Origin: J095 sp964517605
Lineage (GTDB): Bacteria > Chloroflexota > Anaerolineae > 4572-78 > J111
Length of the DNA stretch: 64,000 bases
Reading direction: 5' to 3'
Assembly: GCA_964517605.1 (NCBI GenBank)
Contig: CAZFCE010000015.1
Span: 1-64,000, forward strand
Made by a program: the position numbers and the translations under genes. The notes beneath the pieces were generated by a model. The model was not told where the DNA came from. It saw only the letters and a program-made list of their open reading frames with translations, and did no database searches. Below, piece after piece: positions 26,811-35,428 of the stretch; position 1 is the stretch's first letter; each line of letters opens with the position of its first letter.

Positions 26811-26984
26811 CAAAAAAAGCCTGGCTGCCAATTTGCAGCCAGGCTTAGAGAAGTTACCGCGTGTCAGGGCCGGCGCTAGCCAACCCTGGCGTTTTACATA
26901 CGCATGCTCCTTCCTTATTTTGTTGCCGATTAGGTTCCCATTATGAGCGCGAGGCGCTCCTTCCAACAACATCTTAGCTAAGAT
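26811..26984 (-). ncRNA. Candidate small RNA with own promoter and terminator
   Basis: On the minus strand, TATAAT at 26991-26996 is followed by about 170 nt without a credible gene. The stretch includes a perfect palindrome CATCTTAGCTAAGATG and ends in a 12-bp terminator stem (26817-26846) plus a T7 run. No known RNA family is recognised. Two three-codon frames with ribosome-binding sites are probably accidental. The rest of the 26606-27238 gap shows no gene. Confidence 0.45.
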
Positions 26985-26990
26985 GGCTTG

Positions 26991-26996
26991 ATTATA
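26991..26996 (-). promoter_or_regulatory. TATAAT -10 box of the candidate small RNA
   Basis: Perfect -10 hexamer on the minus strand; the -35 region is weak. Confidence 0.45.
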
Positions 26997-27086
26997 TCCA
27001 ACCTGCCCCGTAGATTCTTGACTGATTTTATACGGTTTTCTGGCGGATGGCTGACGCCGTTGCCTGCGTTTATCCCCGGAGAAAGC

Positions 27087-27117
27087 AAAAAGCCGGGCTG
27101 CCACGACCCGGCTTTTT
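27087..27117. terminator. Bidirectional intrinsic terminator
   Basis: AAAAAGCCGGG and CCCGGCTTTTT form an 11-bp stem around a 9-nt loop. On the minus strand it terminates the AAC(3)/surface-protein operon. Confidence 0.9.
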
Positions 27118-27238
27118 AAGGAGGAGAAGAGAGGCGTCAATTAACTTCTTACCCTCACACTATAATTTATTTTGGCCGGCAACGCTCAACGTTTGGACAA
27201 CGGCGGCAGGCTGAAAACCCTACGCTAATCAAACGCGC

Positions 27239-28057
27239 TCAGGCGCGGTGCTGGTTCATCCAACTAACGGCAAAATCTACCAGTTCTCGCTGCGGCATTA
27301 GCTGGGCCGTGGCTCGCCCCACCTGCCCCCGGCGAATCAACCCGGATACCTGGTCAAATTGAGCGCCAATGGCGGTAAAGTCATCGCTGTTCAGGGCCAG
27401 GTCTTGAAAGGCCACCCAACGGCGTTGGCCATCAATATCTACCGGCGTGCCGCAGTTAACCATTTTTTTGCCGGGATAACTGGCCCGGTATTCGGCCAAA
27501 TGCAGCGAGGTGTTGCTGTGGTGGCTTACGCCCAATAACAACACCCAGCCGTTTAGCCGGTAAATCCGGGCCAGCGGCGAGCCTTCACCCAGGCCGGCGG
27601 CAAGTTGGTGGTTGTTAACTATGTCCGGGGCGTGTTTGCCCCAGGCGGCAAAGGAATATTGCGGATGGGCGCTGCGCAACACCTCTCGCTGGCCCCGAAA
27701 ACATTCGGGAATAACGCCCATGCCCCGGCTGGGCGTGAGTTGCGGGTTAAAGGCGGGCATGGTTTGCCGAATGGTTTCCCACCAAATTTCCGGCACGGGC
27801 GGATACTGCCACTCGGCCGGGTCGGACAGATCGCCGGAGTGGGTGGGCATAATCAACGTGCCCGCCGGGGTGAGGGTTTGTTGCAACGCCTGAATCACCG
27901 CCACCGCGCCGCCGCACACCCAACCCAACGAACTGAGCGACGAGTGCACCAGCACAGTCATGCCGGCGGTAAGGCCCAACGCCAAAAAATCGGCCATCAT
28001 GGATTGAACAGTTACGGGCGAATTGCCGGTGCGTTGAATAATATCGTGTTCGCTCAT
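27239..28057 (-). CDS. AAC(3)-family aminoglycoside N-acetyltransferase-like protein
   Basis: 272 aa. Antibiotic_NAT family features are VLVHSSLSSLGWVCGG, PAGTLIMPTHS, SRGMGVIPECFR, RSAHPQYSFAAWG and LLLGVSHHSNTSLHLAEY. These include the conserved His and Arg residues used with acetyl-CoA. True resistance enzymes and YokD-like homologues of unknown substrate share these motifs, so antibiotic resistance should not be assumed. ATG 28057 is used rather than TTG 28063. It starts 7 bp after the stop of the LPETG protein gene, so the two form an operon. Confidence 0.88.
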   Translation of the reverse strand: MSEHDIIQRTGNSPVTVQSMMADFLALGLTAGMTVLVHSSLSSLGWVCGGAVAVIQALQQTLTPAGTLIMPTHSGDLSDPAEWQYPPVPEIWWETIRQTMPAFNPQLTPSRGMGVIPECFRGQREVLRSAHPQYSFAAWGKHAPDIVNNHQLAAGLGEGSPLARIYRLNGWVLLLGVSHHSNTSLHLAEYRASYPGKKMVNCGTPVDIDGQRRWVAFQDLALNSDDFTAIGAQFDQVSGLIRRGQVGRATAQLMPQRELVDFAVSWMNQHRA

Positions 28058-28064
28058 TATCAAA

Positions 28065-29195
28065 CTAACTTTGGGCGCGACGGCTGCCGGCCAACAGGCT
28101 CAGCCCAACGGCGAATAAAATTAATGCCGGCAACCCAACCTGCCGGGCCAGCGGCGGGTTGTTGTCGCCGGTTTCGGGCAGGTATTTGGGCGCGTTTTGC
28201 TCGGTAACAACGGCGCTGCCGGTAATAACTGCCGCCGAGATGGTGGCCACGGCGGCGGGCGTGGCGGTGGCGGCTACGGTGGTATCGTTGTTGTCGTGGT
28301 CATGGTCTTTTGAGGTGGGCGTGGCCTCGCCAATGATGGTGATGGGCACCTGGGCCGCGCCGGCGGTGACATCATTATTGTACTCATCCCTAGCGCCGGC
28401 GGTGCTGGCGTGGTTTTTGGTGGTGCCGCCCTGGGTTGAGGTGAACACGGTTGTAACCACCACCGTAGCCCCCGGCGGCAGCGGGCCGCCAAAGTCGGTG
28501 GTCAGGTCGTTCCACACCAATTGGCCGGGGCTGGTGAGTGAGGGGGCGGGAATGGCGTAATTAAATTCAAGGAAATCGGCATTGTAGGTATCGGTGAGCG
28601 GCAAAAAGATGAGCATGGCCGCGCCATCATTGGTAATGAGGTGGGTAAATGTAACCGGCTGCCCGGCCTGGGGTACGTAGCCGGGCGGTAAAATTGCTTT
28701 GTAAATGGGCGCGGCCCCACCAACGGCCTTGTCAAGCTGGGCCTGGTTTGATGTGTTGGAAATGGCCGACCCGTAGCTCACAATATCTTTGGCTTGAACA
28801 TGATTAACCACGCTGGTGCGCGGGTGTTCGGCGGTAAAGTACAAGGTAAAGGTAAGGGTTTGGTCCGGCAAAATCGGCGGATCGGCCACGTTATCCCAGG
28901 TAATTTCCCCGGAGGTTGTATTATCTGGGGCGGTGTCGGCTCCGGCAAAGGCCAGCACGGAGTTTTCGTAGTTATCCAGCAGGGTTACGTGGGTTAAAGA
29001 AAAGGCGGATTTATTGGTAAGGTTGATGGTAAAGCTCAACACTTCGCCAACTTTTACCACCGAGGTACTTTTATTGAGCCGCTTAACCAGTTCAATCTCG
29101 TTATCGGCCCGGCCGAGGCCCGGCAACGTTCCCATTGCCAGCACTAATAGCCCCAGCGCCACGCATGTTGTCAGGAATACCCGCATTAATTTCAT
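28065..29195 (-). CDS. Secreted DUF11-repeat protein with LPETG cell-wall sorting signal
   Basis: 376 aa. A signal peptide occupies residues 1 to about 30. Two DUF11-like immunoglobulin-type domains follow; the first has VGEVLSFTINLTN and the second has AGQPVTFTHLITNDG. A His/Asp/Asn-Thr/Ala-rich stalk leads to LPETG at 339-343, a hydrophobic helix and a final RR tail. That is a full sortase sorting signal, implying covalent attachment to the wall or a similar sortase-dependent anchoring. No sortase gene is in the window. AAGGAG precedes ATG 29195, with a good promoter 34 bp upstream. Confidence 0.88.
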   Translation of the reverse strand: MKLMRVFLTTCVALGLLVLAMGTLPGLGRADNEIELVKRLNKSTSVVKVGEVLSFTINLTNKSAFSLTHVTLLDNYENSVLAFAGADTAPDNTTSGEITWDNVADPPILPDQTLTFTLYFTAEHPRTSVVNHVQAKDIVSYGSAISNTSNQAQLDKAVGGAAPIYKAILPPGYVPQAGQPVTFTHLITNDGAAMLIFLPLTDTYNADFLEFNYAIPAPSLTSPGQLVWNDLTTDFGGPLPPGATVVVTTVFTSTQGGTTKNHASTAGARDEYNNDVTAGAAQVPITIIGEATPTSKDHDHDNNDTTVAATATPAAVATISAAVITGSAVVTEQNAPKYLPETGDNNPPLARQVGLPALILFAVGLSLLAGSRRAQS

Positions 29196-29228
29196 AAGAA
29201 ATTACTCCTTTGACTGGATTGGTATCTC

Positions 29229-29257
29229 AGTATACACTTGCTCACATGGCCGTGCAA
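29229..29257 (-). promoter_or_regulatory. Promoter of the LPETG protein/AAC(3) operon
   Basis: On the minus strand: TTGCAC (29252-29257), a 17-nt spacer and TATACT (29229-29234). Confidence 0.7.
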
Positions 29258-29294
29258 GCCTCAAAATGCAGTAAAATTGTCATACAACACAATT

Positions 29295-29323
29295 TTGCCC
29301 CGCCATCAGAGTCGTGATATAAT
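29295..29323 (+). promoter_or_regulatory. Promoter of rpsO
   Basis: TTGCCC (29295-29300), a 17-nt spacer and perfect TATAAT (29318-29323), 90 bp before rpsO. Confidence 0.7.
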
Positions 29324-29412
29324 CTTCCGGTTGAGAACTAATTTATTGGAACCGGGGCCTGGGCCTGATAAGACCACGTCGGCCTTTAGCCCGACAGCAA
29401 GGAGAAGGTTTA

Positions 29413-29682
29413 GTGGCACTCACACAACAAGAAAAACAAAACATTATTCAGCAGTTCCAGATCAAAGATGGCGATACCGGCTCGTCGGCAGTGCAAATTG
29501 CTTTGCTTACCGCCCGCATCAACCAGTTGCAAGAGCACCTGAAATTGCACAAACACGATAACAGCTCTCGCCGGGGGTTGTTAAAGTTAGTGGGGCAGCG
29601 TCGCCATCATCAAGAATATTTAAAGAACAAAGACCCCGAGCAATACCAACAGGTAATTGAACAACTCGGACTCAGAAAGTAA
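29413..29682 (+). CDS. rpsO: 30S ribosomal protein S15
   Basis: 89 aa, the standard length. It has IIQQFQIKDGDTGSSAVQIA, INQLQEHLKLHKHDNSSRRG and VGQRRHHQEYLK. S15 binds 16S rRNA early in small-subunit assembly. The GTG start is fixed by AAGGAG 8 nt upstream. Order rpsO-pnp is the common bacterial arrangement. Confidence 0.98.
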   Translation: MALTQQEKQNIIQQFQIKDGDTGSSAVQIALLTARINQLQEHLKLHKHDNSSRRGLLKLVGQRRHHQEYLKNKDPEQYQQVIEQLGLRK

Positions 29683-29707
29683 GGAATAACCAGTTGGGTT
29701 GGATAGG

Positions 29708-29741
29708 CGAGTAGAAGTCGGATTGATTCCGCTTCTACTCG
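29708..29741 (+). terminator. Strong hairpin between rpsO and pnp
   Basis: CGAGTAGAAG pairs with CTTCTACTCG, with a further partly paired inner stem. A T8 run follows about 20 nt later, at 29761-29768. It may terminate rpsO transcripts or form an RNase III-type processing hairpin. Downstream, an AT-rich inverted repeat (ACAATCAACAATTAACAA against 29872-29900) adds structure to the pnp leader. Confidence 0.6.
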
Positions 29742-29950
29742 TTTGCATTCCGGGTAATTATTTTTTTTCGGGTTGCTTTGGGAGCCGTTGCCGGGCTGAC
29801 AAAAACAATCAACAATTAACAATTAGTAATTGTCAATTAGGTTAGGTTGACGGGTTAGTTGATAATTTCTTGTTGTTAATTGGATTATTGATTGTCTGTT
29901 TGTTTTGAGCAATGCCCTCCGAATTTGCCCTAAGTTTCAGGAGGTTTTTT

Positions 29951-32215
29951 ATGTCAAATATTCCCCATATTCACCGTTTTTCAGCCAAACTTGGTAACGA
30001 TGAGATCATTTTTGAAACCGGCCATCTGGCGGCGCAGGCCAACGGAGCCGTTGTGATCAAATCGAGTGACAGCATGCTGCTCACCACCGCCACTGCCGCC
30101 AAATCCACGCGCGAAGGCACCGACTTTTTCCCGCTGAGCGTGGAATTTGAAGAAAAGTTGTATGCGGCGGGGCGGATTCCCGGCAGCTTTTTCCGGCGCG
30201 AAGGCCGGCCCAGTGAAGAGGCAATTCTCACGGCCCGGATCACTGACCGCCCCCTGCGCCCCCTGTTTGATAAAAACGCGCGCAACGAAGTGCAAATTGT
30301 AATTACCGCCCTGTCTTCTGACGGCGAAAAGCACCTGGACATTCTGGCCATCAACAGCGCCAGCGCGGCGTTGATGATTTCTGATATTCCCTGGGATGGC
30401 CCGGTGGGCGCGGTGCGGATTGGCCTGAAGGATGGCCAGTTGTTGGTTAATCCGTCGGTTTCGGAAATGGTCAACAGCGAACTGGATTTGCGCGTGGCCG
30501 GCACCGAAGACAACATTTTGATGGTTGAAGCCGGGGCGCAGGAAGTGCCCGAAGCCAAAATGATTGAGGCGTTGCGGCTGGCCCACGAAGCCATTCAGGA
30601 CATTATCCGGGTGCAAAAAGAAATGCGCGCCCAGATTGGCAAAGCCAAATTTGAATTTACGCTCGACCAGGTGGCCGACGAAACCCGCGCCAAAATTGTG
30701 GCTTACATCGCCGGCAAAATGGAGCAGGTGGTGCGGCAGGGCGGCGGCAAAGAAGAACTCAGCCAGGCCATTAACGCCGTGCGCGATGACGCGGTGGCCT
30801 ATTTTGCCGATGACCCCACCGTGTCGGCGGCTGATGTTAACGTTGTCCACGGTGAAGTGCTGAAAAAGAGCATTCGCCGCCGCATTTTGAACGAGGGCAT
30901 TCGCCCCGACCTGCGCGACACCCGCACGGTGCGCCCAATTTGGGGCGATGTGGGCATTTTGCCGCGCACGCACGGCTCCGGGCTGTTCACCCGCGGCGAA
31001 ACCCAGGTGCTCACCATTACCACAATGGGCACTCCCCGCGATGAGCAAAAACTTGATACGCTGGGGCCGCAAGAGTTTAAACGCTACCTGCATCACTACA
31101 ACTTCCCGCCGTTCTCGGTGGGCGAAACCGGCCGGGTGGGTTCGCCCAACCGCCGTTCCATTGGCCACGGCGCGCTGGCCGAGCGGGCGCTGGTGGCGGT
31201 GCTGCCGTCATCAGATAAATTCCCGTATACGTTGCGGCTGGTATCCGAAGTGCTCAGTTCCAACGGCTCCACCTCGATGGCCAGCGTGTGCGGCAGCACC
31301 CTCAGTTTGATGGATGCCGGCGTGCCGATTACCGCGCCGGTGGCCGGCGTGGCGATGGGCCTGGTGCAAGAAGGCGACCAGTTTGCGGTGCTCACCGATA
31401 TTCAGGGGCTGGAAGACGCGCTGGGCGATATGGACTTTAAAGTGGCCGGAACTCGCCGGGGCATCACCGCGCTGCAAATGGATATCAAAATCAACGGCCT
31501 GCGCTGGGACATTATGGAACAGGCGTTGGCCCAGGCGTTGGACGGGCGGCTGCATATTCTGGATAAAATGCAAGAAATTTTGCCCGCCCCGCGCGAACGC
31601 TACTCGCGGTACGCGCCCAGCATCGTCACCATCCGCATCCATCCCGATAAAATTGGCAAGCTCATTGGCCCGGCGGGTAAAAACATTCGCGGGATTCAAG
31701 AGGATACCGGCGCTAAAATTGATATTGATGATGACGGCACTGTGTACATTGCCGCCACCGATCAGGAATCCAGCAACCGCGCTCTGGAACGGGTACGCTC
31801 CATGACAGAAGAAGCCGAATTGGGTAAAATATACACGGGCAAAGTTGTGAGAATTGCCGACTTTGGCGCGTTTGTGGAAATTTTGCCCGATGTTGATGGT
31901 TTGGTGCCAATTTCGCAACTGGCCGATTACCGCGTGCCGTCCGTGGCCGATGTGGTGGCGCTGGGCGACGAAATTATGGTAATGGTCACCAATATTGATA
32001 GCGATGGCAAAATCCGGCTGTCTCGCCAGGCCGTGCTCGAAGGTTGGACGCTGGAAGAAGCCCGCGAAAATGACCGCCGGCCTTCTGGCGGCGGCGGCAA
32101 TCGCGGCGGTGGTGGCGGTGGCAACCGTGGCGGCGGCGACCGCGACCGCAATCGTGGCGGTGGTGGTGGCAACCGTGGCGGCGGCGACCGTGACCGCGAC
32201 CGCAATCGACGCTAA
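29951..32215 (+). CDS. pnp: Polynucleotide phosphorylase (3'-5' exoribonuclease)
   Basis: 754 aa. Two RNase PH-like halves are present; the first has FFRREGRPSEEAILTARITD and the second has GTPRDEQKLDTL and MASVCGSTLSLMDAGVP. A KH domain (IGKLIGPAGKNIRGIQ, about 560-610) and an S1 domain (GKIYTGKVVRIADFGAFVE, about 630-700) follow. It degrades RNA phosphorolytically as a trimer, often within a degradosome. After S1 comes an unusual ~45-residue Gly/Arg/Asp-rich tail. ATG 29951 is fixed by AGGAGG; an upstream in-frame ATG at 29912 is not used. Confidence 0.97.
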   Translation: MSNIPHIHRFSAKLGNDEIIFETGHLAAQANGAVVIKSSDSMLLTTATAAKSTREGTDFFPLSVEFEEKLYAAGRIPGSFFRREGRPSEEAILTARITDRPLRPLFDKNARNEVQIVITALSSDGEKHLDILAINSASAALMISDIPWDGPVGAVRIGLKDGQLLVNPSVSEMVNSELDLRVAGTEDNILMVEAGAQEVPEAKMIEALRLAHEAIQDIIRVQKEMRAQIGKAKFEFTLDQVADETRAKIVAYIAGKMEQVVRQGGGKEELSQAINAVRDDAVAYFADDPTVSAADVNVVHGEVLKKSIRRRILNEGIRPDLRDTRTVRPIWGDVGILPRTHGSGLFTRGETQVLTITTMGTPRDEQKLDTLGPQEFKRYLHHYNFPPFSVGETGRVGSPNRRSIGHGALAERALVAVLPSSDKFPYTLRLVSEVLSSNGSTSMASVCGSTLSLMDAGVPITAPVAGVAMGLVQEGDQFAVLTDIQGLEDALGDMDFKVAGTRRGITALQMDIKINGLRWDIMEQALAQALDGRLHILDKMQEILPAPRERYSRYAPSIVTIRIHPDKIGKLIGPAGKNIRGIQEDTGAKIDIDDDGTVYIAATDQESSNRALERVRSMTEEAELGKIYTGKVVRIADFGAFVEILPDVDGLVPISQLADYRVPSVADVVALGDEIMVMVTNIDSDGKIRLSRQAVLEGWTLEEARENDRRPSGGGGNRGGGGGGNRGGGDRDRNRGGGGGNRGGGDRDRDRNRR

Positions 32216-32261
32216 ATAAATCCCGTTGCCCTGGTAGTCTAATTGCATTCTGGAAAAAAGT

Positions 32262-32876
32262 ATGTATCCCGAACAATTTGAAACAGAAGCCTCCGGTTAT
32301 CCCGAACCCGAGGCGCAACCGGCCCGGCCATCAATTTTAAAACGGCTGTTGCGGTTAACCCGCGAAGTGCTGGAAACCATTGTGCCGGCGGTACTGATTG
32401 CTCTGCTCATCAACCTGTTTTTGGCCCAGGCCACGCGGGTTTACGGGCAAAGCATGGAACCCAACCTGCACACCGACCAGCGGCTTATTGTGGAGAAACT
32501 CAGCTACAACCCGCTGTTGCGCCAAACTTTTGGGATTAACGGGCCAAAACGCGGCGATGTAATTGTTTTGGGGTTAGAAAACCAGGGCAACGAGTTGCTC
32601 ATTAAACGGGTGATCGGCTTACCCGGCGACACGGTTGAAACCCGTGATAGCCGGGTTTTTGTAAACGGCCAGCCGCTCACCGAACCCTACCTGGCCGATG
32701 TAACAGCCGGGTATTACGGCCCCATCATTGTGCCGCCTTTGCATGTGTTTGTACTGGGCGATAACCGCAACTTTTCCAACGATTCGCGGAGTTTTGGCAC
32801 AATTCCCATTAAAGATGTGGTTGGGCGGGCTTGGTTTTCGTACTGGCCGCCCAATCAAGTGGGCTTTGTCCGCTAA
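32262..32876 (+). CDS. lepB: Signal peptidase I
   Basis: 204 aa. One membrane helix is at about residues 37-57. The catalytic Ser64 lies in GQSMEP and the general base Lys115 in IKRVIGLPGD. The structural box GDNRNFSNDSRSFG (box E) is near the C-terminus. It cleaves signal peptides on the outer face of the membrane. The short single-helix form matches Gram-positive-like enzymes. The gene starts 46 bp after pnp and ends at a terminator. Confidence 0.95.
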   Translation: MYPEQFETEASGYPEPEAQPARPSILKRLLRLTREVLETIVPAVLIALLINLFLAQATRVYGQSMEPNLHTDQRLIVEKLSYNPLLRQTFGINGPKRGDVIVLGLENQGNELLIKRVIGLPGDTVETRDSRVFVNGQPLTEPYLADVTAGYYGPIIVPPLHVFVLGDNRNFSNDSRSFGTIPIKDVVGRAWFSYWPPNQVGFVR

Positions 32877-32924
32877 TTTTTTGAGCAGCCAGGAAGAGTG
32901 TGTTTGAATATTTTTCTCACAGTT

Positions 32925-32953
32925 AGAGATGCCGTCCGCGGTATCTCTTTTTT
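32925..32953 (+). terminator. Intrinsic terminator after lepB
   Basis: AGAGATGCCG pairs with CGGTATCTCT (one G-T pair) around a 4-nt loop, followed by a T6 run. Confidence 0.88.
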
Positions 32954-33007
32954 ATGGAATTTGATGTAGTCAACGTTGTGACAATCAAACAAGGACAGTG
33001 AGCTTTT

Positions 33008-35398
33008 ATGAGCGATCAAAACCGGGCTGTTACTCAAGTTGGGCCGTCAATGGCACCCAAACTGTACATAACTCGTGGCGAAAACGCCGGCCAGGAAATC
33101 AAAGTAAAGATGCAGCTCCGGTTGGGGCGCGAGCGCGATAACGATATCATCCTGCTCGATCTTAAATCGTCCCGGCATCACGCCGAGATTTTGCTGCAAG
33201 ATGGCCGGTGGTTGTTGTTTGATTTAAGCAGCGCCAACGGCACTTACCTCAACGGTATTGCCATTACCGCGCCTACCGCCTTAAAACACGGCGACCGGAT
33301 TAGCGTGGGCGATACCGAATTTCTGTTCAAACTCCCCGGCATGCCCGACCCCGAAATCATCACCGGTGGCGCGTTGGGCGGCCCGCCTTTGCCCGCCGAC
33401 GTGCCGCGCCGGGGCGAAGCCTCTGGCGTGTTCTTGCCCATTTCGGCGGCTAAACCGCAGCCCAAAAGCGCCAAGTCGCCCCGGCTGGTGTGGTTAACCG
33501 GCGGCGCGTTGTTGCTGCTGGGGCTGGTGGCTGTGGTGGTGGTTTTTCTGGCGTTAAACCGCTTTAACTCCGGCAGTACCCCCGAAAAAACCGCCGGCAC
33601 GGTTGCTCCCGGCGGCGAGACCGCCGGTGCCAAACCGGCCCTGCAAAGCAATCAATCCGCCGAAGCCGCCGGTCGTCCCTCGGATTTGGCGCTGGTGTAC
33701 GAAGAAGATTTCAGCGATTCGTTCAGCGGTTGGGATGACGCCTTTGACGCCTACACTCGCAAGGTGTACGGCAATAACCGCTACAACATCGAAGTGATGG
33801 CCAGCAACCTGGTGGCCTGGGGGCTGGCTAACCGGATTGTCTCTGATTTTGAAATTGAAGTGGAAGGCAAGCTCGAGGACGGCCACGAAACCAACAGTTA
33901 CGGCTTGTTGTTCCGCTTTAAAGACCGCAACAATTTTTACCGGTTTGATATTTCCGGCGATGGCTACTACCTGTTTAGTAAATTTTTAAACGGCGAGTGG
34001 GTGACGCTGGTTAAATGGACGCCTTCGGAGTTTATTAACAAAGGCATTAGCGCCACCAATATTATAAAAGTATCGGCGTTTGGCCCCAATATTACGTTGT
34101 GGGTTAACGGTCAGCAACTCACCTCGGTGGTTGATGACTCAATCAACCGCGGCACGTTTGGCTTTTTTACCGGCACCTTTGCCGAAAAATATAGCTGGGT
34201 GAGCTTTGACAACCTGAAAATGTGGACTCGTCCCAGTGAAAACATTGTGCTGATTCCCACGCCCACGCCCATTGGCGCCAGCGCCCTGGCTCAGGCCGGC
34301 ACGGCTACGGTTAGCCCCGTTTCACCGGCAACACAACCTGCGCCTGTTCAAACGATTGAGCCGATAACCGCCACCATCGCCATCACCGCCACCGCAGCTC
34401 CCACCGCTACCGCCATCGCGGCCACCACCGCAATCACAGCGACCAGTGCCGCCACCGTAGCGACCACGCCGGCCATATCGCCCACCGCTGTGCCCGCACC
34501 GCTACCCGAATACGCCTCGCGCGAGCAAACGCTGGGCCGGGGTGAAGCGCCGGCAACTGGCCGGATTGTCTTTCCGGTGTTCGATGCCAAACGCGGCACG
34601 TATGATATTTATATGGCCAATGTTGCCAACGGTGACAACCTGCAACTCATCCAAAAGAACGCCAGCCAGCCGGCCGTTACCAGCGATGGCCAAGAGATTG
34701 CCTATCGCTCCTGGCAGCCCGACAAGCGCGGTTTGTTTGCGCGGGCGTTTACCACCTCGGCAGAAGATGCCTGGGGCTTTGACCTGTTCTTTGAATCGGC
34801 CCGCCCGCAATATTCGCCCATCGGCAAAACGCTGATGTACTACTCGCGTACCGGCGGCAAAGAACCGGCCATTTATCAGGTGGTTAACGGCATTGGTGAA
34901 GTAATGCGGCGCGATGGCGCGCCCATCCAGGGCAAATCGCCAAAATGGTCGCCGGATGGCAAACAGTTTGTGTACAACGGCTGCCTGGGCGGCAAATGCG
35001 GAGTAATGCTCAGCAATGTTGATGGCGGTTCGCCGGTGTTGCTAACCGACCAACCCACCGACACCAACCCCGAAATCTCGCCCGATGGCAAAAAAGTGGT
35101 CTTTATGTCGGAACGGGCCGGCAACTGGGAAATTTACAGCATTGATATTAACGGCGAAAATTTGCAGGCACTCACCACCGATCCCGCCAGCGATGGCCTG
35201 CCCACCTGGTCGCCCGACGGCTCAAAAATTGCCTTTGTCTCCAATAGCGACGGCGAATGGTCCATCTGGGTGATGAATCCCGATGGCAGCGGGCGGCGGC
35301 GCGAGTTTGTGGTTAATGGCGCAATTGATGGCGTTGTTCAACACGATACGGCCAATAGTTTTGGTTGGGTTGAAGAAAACATAGTTTGGATTAAGTGA
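33008..35398 (+). CDS. FHA-domain membrane protein with beta-sandwich and PD40 propeller
   Basis: 796 aa. An FHA domain (about 15-110) shows LRLGRERDNDI, SSRHHAEI and SANGTYLNG, the phosphothreonine-binding residues. One membrane helix is at about 163-187. An external concanavalin/LamG-like sandwich (about 230-405) has EEDFSDSFSGWDD, followed by a Thr/Ala-rich linker. Several PD40/TolB-type propeller blades (about 520-780) show NPEISPDGKKVVF and PTWSPDGSKIAF. The layout suggests an intracellular phospho-reader tied to an extracellular sensor; the membrane Ser/Thr kinase at 835-2808 is a plausible partner, not shown. An M23 protein gene follows 30 bp later. Confidence 0.87.
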   Translation: MSDQNRAVTQVGPSMAPKLYITRGENAGQEIKVKMQLRLGRERDNDIILLDLKSSRHHAEILLQDGRWLLFDLSSANGTYLNGIAITAPTALKHGDRISVGDTEFLFKLPGMPDPEIITGGALGGPPLPADVPRRGEASGVFLPISAAKPQPKSAKSPRLVWLTGGALLLLGLVAVVVVFLALNRFNSGSTPEKTAGTVAPGGETAGAKPALQSNQSAEAAGRPSDLALVYEEDFSDSFSGWDDAFDAYTRKVYGNNRYNIEVMASNLVAWGLANRIVSDFEIEVEGKLEDGHETNSYGLLFRFKDRNNFYRFDISGDGYYLFSKFLNGEWVTLVKWTPSEFINKGISATNIIKVSAFGPNITLWVNGQQLTSVVDDSINRGTFGFFTGTFAEKYSWVSFDNLKMWTRPSENIVLIPTPTPIGASALAQAGTATVSPVSPATQPAPVQTIEPITATIAITATAAPTATAIAATTAITATSAATVATTPAISPTAVPAPLPEYASREQTLGRGEAPATGRIVFPVFDAKRGTYDIYMANVANGDNLQLIQKNASQPAVTSDGQEIAYRSWQPDKRGLFARAFTTSAEDAWGFDLFFESARPQYSPIGKTLMYYSRTGGKEPAIYQVVNGIGEVMRRDGAPIQGKSPKWSPDGKQFVYNGCLGGKCGVMLSNVDGGSPVLLTDQPTDTNPEISPDGKKVVFMSERAGNWEIYSIDINGENLQALTTDPASDGLPTWSPDGSKIAFVSNSDGEWSIWVMNPDGSGRRREFVVNGAIDGVVQHDTANSFGWVEENIVWIK

Positions 35399-35428
35399 CG
35401 GGTTGTGAGCGAGCAGGAGTAATAAGTT

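Noticed and set aside
26622..27140. 172-codon open frame on the minus strand
   Set aside because: No recognisable motif, runs through two intrinsic terminators and a promoter-like TATAAT; better explained as a non-coding gap with a candidate small RNA.
27239..28057. Antibiotic-resistance gene
   Set aside because: The AAC(3) fold is clear but YokD-like homologues without resistance activity share the motifs; context is an envelope operon, so only the family was called.
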